A DNA stretch of 39,057 nt from Streptomyces sp. Ncost-T10-10d. Lineage in GTDB: Bacteria; Actinomycetota; Actinomycetes; Streptomycetales; Streptomycetaceae. The notes under the pieces are model-generated. The model had not been told where the DNA came from and made no database searches. It saw only the letters and a list, made by a program, of their open reading frames with translations. Each line of letters starts with the position of its first letter. The first letter of the stretch is position 1. A program made the translations under genes and the position numbers. The stretch spans positions 1-39,057 of the forward strand of contig NZ_FMDF01000222.1 of NCBI RefSeq assembly GCF_900091955.1. Reading direction: 5' to 3'. Shown here piece by piece: positions 31,428 to 39,057 of this stretch.

Positions 31428-32276
31428 GTGATCCACGAGGTCGACGACGTACTGCGGGCCCTGATCAGGGCGGAGGTACTCGAAGGCGGCCAGATCGCGG
31501 TGGTCTTCGACGCCCCGACCCGGGAATGGGCGGCGAAGGTCAACGCGCCCATGGTCAACCTGTATCTCTACGACATCCGCGAGGACATGCGCAGGCGCGA
31601 GCGGGGGCTGCACAACGACTACGACGAGCGGGGCACGATCGTCGCGCGCCGCCGCCCACCCCGGTTCTTCAAGCTGTCGTACCTGATCACGGCATGGACG
31701 AAGCGCCCGGAGGACGAGCACCGGCTGCTCTCCTCGCTGCTCGGCTGTCTGCTGCGTTACGAGGCGCTGCCACCGGAGCGGCTGGCGGGCACCCTGGCCG
31801 AGATCGGGGCACCCGTACCGATGTCTATCGCGCTGCCGCCACCGGAGGACCGCTCGTTCGCCGACGTGTGGAGCGCACTGGGCGGCGAGTTGAAACCCTC
31901 GCTCGACCTGGTCGTCAGCGTGCCGGTGACGGCGTCGCCGAGCTATGTGGTCGGCCCACCGGTGGGGGACGAGGGGTTGCAGGCCCGCTTCGGGGACGTA
32001 CCCGAGGGAACCGAGCCGTTGTCGGAACCGATGCCGGGGCGAGGGGGGCTTCCGGTGTACGGAGGCCGACCGGGCCGCCCCGGCCGGCTGGGCGGTCCGG
32101 GGAGTCCGGGTGGTCCGGGAAGTCCGGGCGGGGGCGCCCCCCGTACCTCCGACACGGAACGGCGGCGCGGTCTGTCCCTCCGTATCACCGAGAGCCGCAT
32201 GGCCGCTGCGGCTGACGGCATACGGGGCGGCACGGCAGACCACGCCGAGGACAACACGGAGGACGGCGCCGAATGA
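31428..32276 (+). CDS. DUF4255 (Pvc16-like) eCIS protein with collagen-like tail
   Basis: The 282-residue protein has an N-terminal DUF4255 domain (about 1-185: MIHEVDDVLRALIRAEV, NLYLYDIREDMRRRE, FFKLSYLITAWTKRPEDEHRLL, SIALPPPEDRSFADVWSALGGELKPSLDLVV). This domain caps the tube/sheath end in Photorhabdus-type injection systems. A low-complexity tail follows, with GPGSPGGPGSPGG repeats. The start is GTG with GGGAG about six bases upstream. Its stop overlaps the ATPase start (ATGA), the standard eCIS order of cap protein and AAA+ ATPase. No sheath or tube gene is in the window for it to cap. Confidence 0.9.
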   Translation: MIHEVDDVLRALIRAEVLEGGQIAVVFDAPTREWAAKVNAPMVNLYLYDIREDMRRRERGLHNDYDERGTIVARRRPPRFFKLSYLITAWTKRPEDEHRLLSSLLGCLLRYEALPPERLAGTLAEIGAPVPMSIALPPPEDRSFADVWSALGGELKPSLDLVVSVPVTASPSYVVGPPVGDEGLQARFGDVPEGTEPLSEPMPGRGGLPVYGGRPGRPGRLGGPGSPGGPGSPGGGAPRTSDTERRRGLSLRITESRMAAAADGIRGGTADHAEDNTEDGAE

Positions 32277-34342
32277 CCACCGCGGGCGACCCGAACCTGC
32301 GCCATCTCCTCGCCCGTGCGGTAGCGGTGGAGCAGCGCATCCGACGAGCGGTCGAGGCCCGGCAGCTCACCGACCCGGACCCGGACGACGCCTTCCGCGG
32401 CCTCTACCTCACGGACGAGAACATCGCCCGTCTGCTGGACGCGGAGGAGGCCCGCGCCTTCCCGTCCCCCGTTCCGGACTACGACGAGACGCCGACGGAG
32501 ACGCCGCCCGGGGCGCCGGCCGAGATGCCGACCGAAGTGTCCCGACTCACCTCCCTGGCCGGTGAGTTCGGCCTCACCGCCCTTGATGTCGAGATCCTCC
32601 TCATCACGCTCGTACCGGATCTCGACGACCGCTTCGAGGCGTTCTACGGCTACCTGAACGACGACGTCACCCGCCGCCGCCCGTCCATCGGTCTGGCCCT
32701 GGGCCTCTGCGGCCTGTCCCCCGCCGACCAGGTGGCGCGCGGTCGGCTGTCGGCCCTCGCCCCGCTGCGTGAGGGCCGCCTCCTCCTGGTCGAGGACCTG
32801 GACCGCCCGTTCCTGAGCCGTGCGCTCCGCGTCCCCGACCGGGTCACCGCGCACCTCCTGGGCGACGACACCCCCGCCCCGCGTCTGGCCGATCTCCTCG
32901 CCCCCTGGCATGCCGTGCCGGGCGTCGGCGACCCGGCCCCGCTGGCTGCGGCCCTGGCCCGGGGCGCCTCGCTCGCCTACCTCCGCGAGGACCAGGGCGG
33001 CGCGGGCACGGCCCTCGCGGCCTCCGCGCTGACGCTCGCGGGCCACCGGGCCCTGGGCCTGGATCTGGCGCGACTGGCCGAGGACCCGTCCCCCGCCGAG
33101 GCGGTCCGCTCCCTGGTCCGCGAGGCCCGACTGACCGGCGCCGGCCTGGTCTGTGCCCCGCTCGATGCGGTCTCCCGCGAACACCCCGAACTTCTCAGAC
33201 TGCTGACCGGTACCCCGGTCCTCACGATCCTGGTGGGCCGGGCTCCCTGGGACGCCGCTTGGTCCGCCGCCCCGCCCCTCCTCCTGCACGCCCCACGCGT
33301 GGAACCCTCCACCAGAGCTGCCCTCTGGACCGACGCGTACGAGGCCCCCGTCCCCGAAACCATCGACGTGGACCGCCTGCTCTCGCCGTTCCTCCTCACC
33401 CCGGAACAGATCACCCGCGCCGCCCGGGGCGCCGCCCAGACCACTCACCTGGACGGCGGCATCCTCACCCCCGACCACGTACGCCAGGGCGCCCGCGCCC
33501 AGAACGCGGCAGGCCTCGACCGCCTGGCCCGCCGCATCGAACCCACCGTCACCTGGAACGACCTGGTCCTCCCCCCGGGCACCCACGCCCAACTCCGCGA
33601 ACTGACCGCCCGCGCGCGCCACCGCGACCGCGTTCTGGGCGAGTGGGGCATGCGCCCCGGCGGGGGCAGGGGCCGGGGCGTATCGGCCCTCTTCGCGGGC
33701 GATTCCGGCACCGGAAAGACGATGTCCGCGGAGGTCATAGCCGCGGACCTGGGCCTGGACCTGTACACGGTCGATCTGGCGACGGTGATCGACAAATACG
33801 TGGGCGAGACGGAGAAGAACCTGGAACGGATCTTCTCCGAAGCCGCAGGGGTGAACGGAGTCCTCCTCTTCGACGAGGCGGACGCGATCTTCGGTAAACG
33901 CTCGGACGTGAAGGACGCCCACGACCGCTACGCGAACGTCGAGAGCGCGTACCTGCTCCAGCGCATGGAGTCCTTCGACGGCCTGGCCATCCTCGCCACC
34001 AACCTCCGGGCCAACCTCGACGACGCCTTCACCCGCCGCCTGGACCTGGTCATCGACTTCCCGGTCCCGGACCCCGAACAGCGTCTCCTGCTGTGGGAAC
34101 GCTGCCTGGGCCCCGCACTTCCCCGGGGCAGGGACCTGGACCTCGCCTTCTGCGCGGAGAACTTCGAGCTGGCGGGCGGCAACATCCGCTCGATCGCGGT
34201 GACGTCCGCGTACCTGGCGGCGGACACGGGCGAGCCGGTGACGATGCCGACGCTGATCCACGCGATCCAGCGCGAGTACCAGAAGCTGGGCCGGCTGACG
34301 CTGGCGTCGGAGTTCGGGCCGTATCTGGGACTGCTGGCGTGA
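32273..34342 (+). CDS. eCIS-associated AAA+ ATPase (Pvc15-like)
   Basis: The 689-residue protein has a long N-terminal region (about 1-430), with a degenerate P-loop-like lobe, and one active CDC48-type AAA+ module. Walker A is GDSGTGKT (Gly476-Thr483) and Walker B is LLFDEADAIFG (Asp534, Glu535). The pore-loop/second region of homology YANVESAYLLQRMESFDGLAILATN has arginines in FTRRLDLVIDFP. In injection systems this ATPase is thought to help assemble particles or load cargo. ATGA overlap with the DUF4255 gene shows translational coupling. It is the last gene of this operon; a 123-base gap with weak hairpins precedes the hydrolase. Confidence 0.9.
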   Translation: MTTAGDPNLRHLLARAVAVEQRIRRAVEARQLTDPDPDDAFRGLYLTDENIARLLDAEEARAFPSPVPDYDETPTETPPGAPAEMPTEVSRLTSLAGEFGLTALDVEILLITLVPDLDDRFEAFYGYLNDDVTRRRPSIGLALGLCGLSPADQVARGRLSALAPLREGRLLLVEDLDRPFLSRALRVPDRVTAHLLGDDTPAPRLADLLAPWHAVPGVGDPAPLAAALARGASLAYLREDQGGAGTALAASALTLAGHRALGLDLARLAEDPSPAEAVRSLVREARLTGAGLVCAPLDAVSREHPELLRLLTGTPVLTILVGRAPWDAAWSAAPPLLLHAPRVEPSTRAALWTDAYEAPVPETIDVDRLLSPFLLTPEQITRAARGAAQTTHLDGGILTPDHVRQGARAQNAAGLDRLARRIEPTVTWNDLVLPPGTHAQLRELTARARHRDRVLGEWGMRPGGGRGRGVSALFAGDSGTGKTMSAEVIAADLGLDLYTVDLATVIDKYVGETEKNLERIFSEAAGVNGVLLFDEADAIFGKRSDVKDAHDRYANVESAYLLQRMESFDGLAILATNLRANLDDAFTRRLDLVIDFPVPDPEQRLLLWERCLGPALPRGRDLDLAFCAENFELAGGNIRSIAVTSAYLAADTGEPVTMPTLIHAIQREYQKLGRLTLASEFGPYLGLLA

Positions 34343-34465
34343 CGCCGCCGGCCCGACACCGGGCGCCCGTGCGTGGGCCCTTGCGCGGGCCGGTGGTTGC
34401 CGCCACCGTGGACGGAGTCGGGCCGGTGACCGACCGGTCCGCTCCGTACGGTGACGGGAGTCAGC

Positions 34466-35257
34466 GTGACCTCATTGCCTCTGCCCCATGAACTGCACGG
34501 CGACGGTCCGCACAAGGTGATCGCGGTGCACGGCTGGCTCGCCGACCGTTCCGCGTACGCCCCCGTGCTGCCGGATCTCGACCTCGGTTCGTTCCAGTAC
34601 GCGGTGGTGGACCTGCGGGGGTACGGCGAGGCCCGGGACGCGAGCGGTACGTACACGACGGCCGAGGGCGCCGCGGACGTGCTCGCGCTGGCCGACCGGC
34701 TCGGCTGGGAGAGGTTCTCCTTGATCGGCCACTCGATGGGCGGATCCGTCGCTCAGCGGACGCTGGCCATCGCACCGCAACGGGTGCGCAGAATCGTCGG
34801 GGTGTCCCCAGTCCCCGCGTCCGGCCTGCCCCTCCCGCCCGACCAGTGGGAACTCTTCTCCGCGGCGGCACACACCCCCCAGAACCGTCGGACCATCCTC
34901 GACATCACCACCGGAGGCCGGCGCCCCGCGGGCTGGCTGGACCGTATGGTGCGCCGCTCGCTCGAATGCAGCGATGCCAAGGCGTTCCGTGCCTGGCTGG
35001 ATTCCTGGGCGGGCGAGGACTTCCACGACCGGATCGAGGGTTCGCCCGTGCCTGCCCTCGCCATCGTGGGCGCGCTGGATCCGGCACTGTCGGCCGAGTT
35101 GCAGCGCGCCACATGGATGCGCTGGTTCCGCCGGGCCGAACTGGTGGAGCTGCCATCGTGTGGCCACTACGCGATGGACGAGGCGCCGCTCGACCTGATC
35201 CGCGTGATGGAGGACTTCCTGCGGGCGGAAGCGGAGGACATCGAGGCGAAGCCGTGA
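34466..35257 (+). CDS. Alpha/beta hydrolase
   Basis: The 263-residue protein has a complete alpha/beta-hydrolase triad: nucleophile elbow GHSMGGS (Ser90), Asp205 in ALDPAL and His234 in SCGHYAMDEAP, plus an N-terminal VIAVHGWLADRSAY oxyanion region. It has no signal peptide, so it is a cytosolic esterase, lactonase or thioesterase-like enzyme. The GTG at 34466 is chosen because CGGGAG lies about five bases upstream; a GTG at 34451 is possible. Its stop overlaps the P450 start by GTGA, so the two are made together and probably act on the same small molecule. There is no clear link to the eCIS genes. Confidence 0.9.
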   Translation: MTSLPLPHELHGDGPHKVIAVHGWLADRSAYAPVLPDLDLGSFQYAVVDLRGYGEARDASGTYTTAEGAADVLALADRLGWERFSLIGHSMGGSVAQRTLAIAPQRVRRIVGVSPVPASGLPLPPDQWELFSAAAHTPQNRRTILDITTGGRRPAGWLDRMVRRSLECSDAKAFRAWLDSWAGEDFHDRIEGSPVPALAIVGALDPALSAELQRATWMRWFRRAELVELPSCGHYAMDEAPLDLIRVMEDFLRAEAEDIEAKP

Positions 35258-36516
35258 CCGGGTCCGTACCGGACGTCTTCGACCCCAGGCAGTACGCGCA
35301 GGCCATCCCCCACGACCGCTACCGCCACCTGCGTGATCACCACCCCGTGGCGTGGCAGGAGGAGCCGGAGGTGCTCGGCTGGCCGGCGGGCCCCGGCTTC
35401 TGGGCGGTCACCCGGCACGAGGACGCCGTCCGCGTACTGAAGGACTCCCGGACCTACTCCTCGTACCTGGGCGCCACCCAGATCCGTGACCCGGACCCCG
35501 CCGACCTGCCGTTCATCCGCCGCATGATGCTCAACCAGGACCCACCGCACCACCGGCGACTGCGCGTACTCGTCAGCCGCGCTTTCACACCGAAGCGCGT
35601 GGACCGTTTCGCCGCGGTCGTCCGTGAGCGCGCCCGCTCCCTGCTCACCCGGGCAGTCGCCGAGGCACGGGCCACCGACGGCACCTGCGACCTCGTCACC
35701 CAGGTCACCGACGACTACGCCCTGCTCAACCTCACCGACCTGCTGGGTGTCCCGGACACCGACCGCGGACTCCTCCTCCACTGGACCCAACGCGTCATCG
35801 GCTACCAGGACCCCGACGAAGCCGGCACACCGGTACTGGGCCCGGAGGGCAAGCCCGTCAACCCGAGGTCCCCGGCGTCACTGCGCGACATGTTCGACTA
35901 CGCGCACGCACTGGCGGCGCACAAGCGCCGACACCCCGGCGACGACGTGATGACGGCGCTCGCCACCGACCCCGAACTGACCGCGTCCGAACTGGAGATG
36001 TTCTTCTTCCTGATGGTGGTGGCAGGAAACGACACCGTACGCAGCGCAGCCCCCGGTGGCCTGCACCTCTTGGCCCAACACCCCGACGCGTACGGCAGGT
36101 TGCGCAACGGGGACGTGGAACTCACCACGGCCATCGATGAACTGCTCCGCCGCCACCCCCCGGTCCTGACCTTCCGCCGCACCGCCACCCAGGACACGGA
36201 GCTGGCGGGCACATGTATCCGCACCGGCGACAAGGTGGTCGTCTTCCACGCCTCGGCCAACCACGACGAACGCGTCTTCCCTGCCCCGTTCACCCTGGAC
36301 CTCACCCGCTCCCCGAACCCCCACATCTCCTTCGGCGACGGCCCCCACGTCTGCCTGGGCGCCCACTTCGCCCGGCTGCAGCTGCGGACCCTGTGCCAGG
36401 AGGCGTGCCGTGCTTTGCCACCCGGCCCGCTCCAACTCGCGGCCCCGCCACGCCGCCTGGTGTCGAACTTCATCAATGGGTTGAAGTCGCTGCCTGTGCG
36501 GGTAGCCGACGCCTGA
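35254..36516 (+). CDS. Cytochrome P450 (bacterial CYP)
   Basis: This 420-residue P450 shows the I-helix AGNDT (Ala257-Thr261), the K-helix ExxR (Glu296-Arg299) and the heme loop FGDGPHVCLG with Cys367. It resembles soluble Streptomyces monooxygenases acting on fatty, terpenoid or polyketide substrates; the substrate is not identifiable. It has no membrane anchor and depends on separate ferredoxin/reductase, absent here. The GTG overlaps the hydrolase stop by four bases. About 170 gene-free bases separate it from the convergent immunity-like gene. It may derive from a small metabolic unit inserted between eCIS-like genes and the toxin. Confidence 0.92.
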   Translation: MTGSVPDVFDPRQYAQAIPHDRYRHLRDHHPVAWQEEPEVLGWPAGPGFWAVTRHEDAVRVLKDSRTYSSYLGATQIRDPDPADLPFIRRMMLNQDPPHHRRLRVLVSRAFTPKRVDRFAAVVRERARSLLTRAVAEARATDGTCDLVTQVTDDYALLNLTDLLGVPDTDRGLLLHWTQRVIGYQDPDEAGTPVLGPEGKPVNPRSPASLRDMFDYAHALAAHKRRHPGDDVMTALATDPELTASELEMFFFLMVVAGNDTVRSAAPGGLHLLAQHPDAYGRLRNGDVELTTAIDELLRRHPPVLTFRRTATQDTELAGTCIRTGDKVVVFHASANHDERVFPAPFTLDLTRSPNPHISFGDGPHVCLGAHFARLQLRTLCQEACRALPPGPLQLAAPPRRLVSNFINGLKSLPVRVADA

Positions 36517-36687
36517 CTCGGACGATCTGCACGCCCTGCTTGGCTGGATGGAGCCACTGCCAGGACACGGCGGGGTGCGGGCGCTCGCAGTGCGCAGGCC
36601 GGGAGGACCAGGTGACGTCAGCGGACCCGGTATCGGTCGGCGTCGCGGTCCGTGGCCGCCCATACGGCGTGGTGGCGTCGGCAGGAC

Positions 36688-37248
36688 TCACCGATCGTCG
36701 GCGGCGTTCCTGAGCATCTCCCAGTCCTGGTGATGTGCAGCGCGCCCCGTGGGTGCTTCGAGGGGACGGACGGCCACCGGGGTGTTCGGTGAGGTGATCT
36801 CCGCGCCCTGTGAGTGACGCCAGTGCACAGGCGGCGACACCTTGTCGATGTCCTCCCGGTAGGACGCAATGATCTTGAGTTCGCCCTTGATTTCGGTCGC
36901 ATACAGCAGCCCACCGTACGACTGAGCTGTTCTTTCCCTGTCGCCGCCGATGTATCCGGCGTAGAGAGTGCCCCAAGTGGGGTCGCTGTATTCGGCAACC
37001 AGAAACAGTTCGCGGTGTGCCAGGTTTACGTTCTCGGCCAATTGGGCCAATTGTTCTGCCGGCATGCCCATCGGCCTGCCGAATCCAGGTGACAGCAGGA
37101 TCCCCGGGGCTGCGTGCCAGAATTTCATGCTCGTGTCTCGACGCTCGTTCAGCACCTCGTCCGACTCCGAATAAACAGCGGTATTTCCCGCATAGTCGAT
37201 ATCCAGGTAGGAGTTGAAGAATTTCACGACATCTTCCAAGCTGGTCAC
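36688..37248 (-). CDS. Putative immunity protein for the adjacent toxin
   Basis: The 186-residue protein starts at a GTG overlapping the toxin stop (GTGA), the classic layout of a toxin with its immunity gene. The sequence (EDVVKFFNSYLDIDYAGN, ELFLVAEYSDPTW, SYGGLLYATEIKGELKIIASY) resembles the NTF2-like immunity fold, with a long hydrophilic tail, but I cannot assign a family with certainty. It has no signal peptide and should neutralise the nuclease in the cytosol. The base composition is less GC-rich than the neighbours, like the toxin's C-terminal half, which fits horizontal exchange of toxin/immunity pairs. Confidence 0.65.
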   Translation of the reverse strand: MTSLEDVVKFFNSYLDIDYAGNTAVYSESDEVLNERRDTSMKFWHAAPGILLSPGFGRPMGMPAEQLAQLAENVNLAHRELFLVAEYSDPTWGTLYAGYIGGDRERTAQSYGGLLYATEIKGELKIIASYREDIDKVSPPVHWRHSQGAEITSPNTPVAVRPLEAPTGRAAHHQDWEMLRNAADDR

Positions 37249-39057
37249 TGGCCTGCGCTCCTTCTTATGAAGAGGTGATCATCGGACTGAATGAGACGTG
37301 AGCCCTTCTCGGACGGGACACTGGAGACTGTAGACGCGAGTGTGAACGCGTACACGACACCCATGACGCGCCTTACCGGAGGATTCAACAGGATGTTCGT
37401 AAGCTTCTTCAACTGGGCTTCCGATTCCGCATCGCCGGCTGTGTACCACTCCTGACTCTGAATGTTCCTCATGAAAACGTCCTTCAGCAGCTCTCCGAAC
37501 GTCACGGTAACTTTCAGATTCATGGACACCTGGCCGCGAGCCAGGTCGTGTTTCTCGGCGAATGCCAGTATTTCGGTTGCAATTTCCGACTCCGCGTCAC
37601 CCATGACCGTTTTGTTGTAGTGATCGCTGGCGGTCACCAGGTTGAGCGCATCGCGATAGCCCGAGCCGCCGAACCAGTCGGCAATCACATGCGAGCGGTT
37701 GAGGTTCTGGTTGGGCAGGAACCCCGGAGAGTCCTGCGTCACGCCACGCGGGTCGCCGGGCTCCTTGAGTCGCAGGTCCATTCCTTCCACCTGCAGTTGC
37801 AATCCGGTTCGCAGGTCCTCGGTGACGGTGAATGTCTTGCCCGCAGCCGTTCGCACCGTGATCACCCGCTTGTTGGGGGTGCTACTCGCCTCGTCCAGGA
37901 CGGCGGAGACCGGGCGGAAGTTGTTGTGTTCGCGTTCGTCCGGAGACGGAGGGAAGGGTTCGTAGACGCCGTAGGTGTCCCGGCCTGCGAGGAACTTCAT
38001 CGAACTGACGATCTGGCGAGTCTCGGGTATGTCGCGAGCGGCCTGCCGGCCTTGCTTCTTCAGTTCCTTCAGGGCCGCGTCCCCGAGCAGCTTGACCACT
38101 TTCTTTCGTATGGCGCTCTTCACCCCGAAGATATGGCTCTCGAATGCGGCAGCATTTATGTCGCGATTGTTTCCGTCGTAAAAACGCTTTTTCACGTCGT
38201 GTGCGGTACTGTCCTGTTTCAGGTATTCCATCGCCTTAGTCTCGGTCTGATCGAGGACCCCTCTCTCCCACAGTTGACCCGACTCGATCTTCGGTCGTTT
38301 GATTTGGTGATCCCACCAATGGGTGTGAACCTTCCTGACGAAATCAGGGCTGAATTTATCCAGCTGACTCTTAATGTCGTCGATTTCGTTGTACGACCCT
38401 AGCGGGTGATTGCTCGCTTTCATGGAAAGAGAGAATCCGACGCCCTTCTTCGTCGCGCTGAATCCCTTTATCCAGGAGTATTTTCCTCGAAGTGTGAGCA
38501 GTTCTGCGGTCACCGAGTCGACTGATGAATCATTTTTTTCGTGCTTGGATATGATGGTCTTTGCTTGGCGCATCGCCTCGGGCAGCTCTTGCTGTTTCTT
38601 CTTTTGTGTCGCCTTGTCGTCGCCCGGTTTCTTCGTGTTCTTGTCCTTGCCCTTGAGTTTCGCCCAGAGGGCTTTGCCTTTCTTGGCGATGAAGTTGACG
38701 ATTTTGTCGATGGCGCGGTTGACGGGTTTGGCGACGGCGTGGAAGACGGATTTGACCTTGTTGGCGAGGTTGCCGATGCCGAGGAGGGAGGCGAGGAAGC
38801 CGATGAGGAGGGGGACGCTGGCGGCGAGTGCGGTTTCGATCATTTTGGGGACGCCTGCTGTGCCGCCGTTGGCGATGGCTATGACGGAGTCGAGGACGGC
38901 GTTGACGAATTCGACGATCTGGGCGCCCTGGTTCACGATGAACGTGATGATGTCGATGATTCCCTTGACCGCGCGGACGAAGGCGGAGGCGGGGTTGAGG
39001 AGGGAGATGATCCAGGTGATCCCGGCGATGATGACGGTGGGGATCAGGTAGCTGGTG
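37245..39057 (-). CDS. C-terminal part of a large membrane-helix polymorphic toxin with endonuclease domain
   Basis: The frame is open at the right edge, so only the last 603 codons are visible. The first 110 or so are several hydrophobic, Gly/Ala-rich helices (IITFIVNQGAQIVEFVNA, IGFLASLLGIGNLANKV) and a lysine-rich end (KLKGKDKNTKKPGDDK) shared by many Streptomyces DUF4157-type toxins. A variable region of about 330 residues follows. The nuclease-like domain has RSHVIADWFGG (His456 of the visible part) and NLVTASDHYN, matching the DNA/RNA non-specific endonuclease signature of polymorphic toxins (Endonuclea_NS_2 type). The visible C-terminal 450 residues are markedly less GC-rich than the helix region. 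The immunity gene overlaps its stop. Confidence 0.8.
   Translation of the reverse strand, partial: TSYLIPTVIIAGITWIISLLNPASAFVRAVKGIIDIITFIVNQGAQIVEFVNAVLDSVIAIANGGTAGVPKMIETALAASVPLLIGFLASLLGIGNLANKVKSVFHAVAKPVNRAIDKIVNFIAKKGKALWAKLKGKDKNTKKPGDDKATQKKKQQELPEAMRQAKTIISKHEKNDSSVDSVTAELLTLRGKYSWIKGFSATKKGVGFSLSMKASNHPLGSYNEIDDIKSQLDKFSPDFVRKVHTHWWDHQIKRPKIESGQLWERGVLDQTETKAMEYLKQDSTAHDVKKRFYDGNNRDINAAAFESHIFGVKSAIRKKVVKLLGDAALKELKKQGRQAARDIPETRQIVSSMKFLAGRDTYGVYEPFPPSPDEREHNNFRPVSAVLDEASSTPNKRVITVRTAAGKTFTVTEDLRTGLQLQVEGMDLRLKEPGDPRGVTQDSPGFLPNQNLNRSHVIADWFGGSGYRDALNLVTASDHYNKTVMGDAESEIATEILAFAEKHDLARGQVSMNLKVTVTFGELLKDVFMRNIQSQEWYTAGDAESEAQLKKLTNILLNPPVRRVMGVVYAFTLASTVSSVPSEKGSRLIQSDDHLFIRRSAGQ

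Noticed and set aside
31943..34261. 772-residue open frame opposite the AAA+ ATPase
   Set aside because: Shadow of the ATPase, which has Walker A and B motifs on the plus strand.
1..39057. CRISPR array, insertion sequence or integrase
   Set aside because: No regularly spaced repeats, transposase/integrase motifs or terminal inverted repeats with target duplications were seen.

Overview
The window is high-GC actinobacterial DNA, almost certainly from Streptomyces or a close relative. Support comes from GC-ending codons throughout, many GTG starts, GTGA/ATGA start-stop overlaps, several probably leaderless genes, and recognisable Streptomyces blocks: adjacent sigF and sigN sigma factors, tadA with its associated protein beside tRNA-Ser, and upp beside LytR_C and ParB-like genes. 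No CRISPR array, transposase or rRNA was seen.

Left part (1-10.7 kb). The end of an unrecognised gene and an amidohydrolase precede a tightly overlapping four-gene operon: OmpR-type response regulator, histidine kinase, GT2 glycosyltransferase fused to GtrA, and a GT39-type membrane glycosyltransferase with a glycine-rich insert. This looks like a signal-controlled envelope glycosylation unit. A secreted endonuclease/exonuclease/phosphatase-family protein converges on it. Divergent from that is a DHA2 drug exporter followed by its TetR regulator. The exporter promoter sits inside a perfect 14-bp inverted repeat.

Middle (10.8-16.7 kb). On the minus strand lie an F420-type split-barrel oxidoreductase, a YceI protein with an N-terminal carboxypeptidase-regulatory-like domain, and a MarR-DHA2 exporter operon whose exporter carries three such domains at its C-terminus. 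A small leaderless membrane protein and a lipoprotein follow.

Conserved core (16.8-25.9 kb). This holds sigN and sigF (SigB-like stress/development sigma factors), a two-gene Dabb operon with a terminator, a hairpin-rich gene-free stretch, tRNA-Ser(CGA), tadA with its partner, upp, a LytR_C protein, a ParB-like protein, a HerA-type ATPase and a HhH-GPD repair protein.

Right part (26-39 kb). This is an accessory region built from genes normally associated with extracellular/cytoplasmic contractile injection systems (eCIS): an eCIS-core (DUF4157) protein, a membrane protein of the Streptomyces 'hydrolytic protein' type, an atypical LuxR regulator, a VWA/HYR secreted protein, a DUF4255 protein and an AAA+ ATPase. 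No sheath, tube or baseplate gene is in the window. A coupled alpha/beta hydrolase-P450 pair follows. At the right edge, on the minus strand, is the C-terminal part of a large membrane-helix-containing polymorphic toxin ending in an apparent DNA/RNA non-specific endonuclease domain, with a GTGA-overlapping probable immunity gene. The orphan eCIS-like module next to a modular nuclease toxin is the most interesting part of the window.
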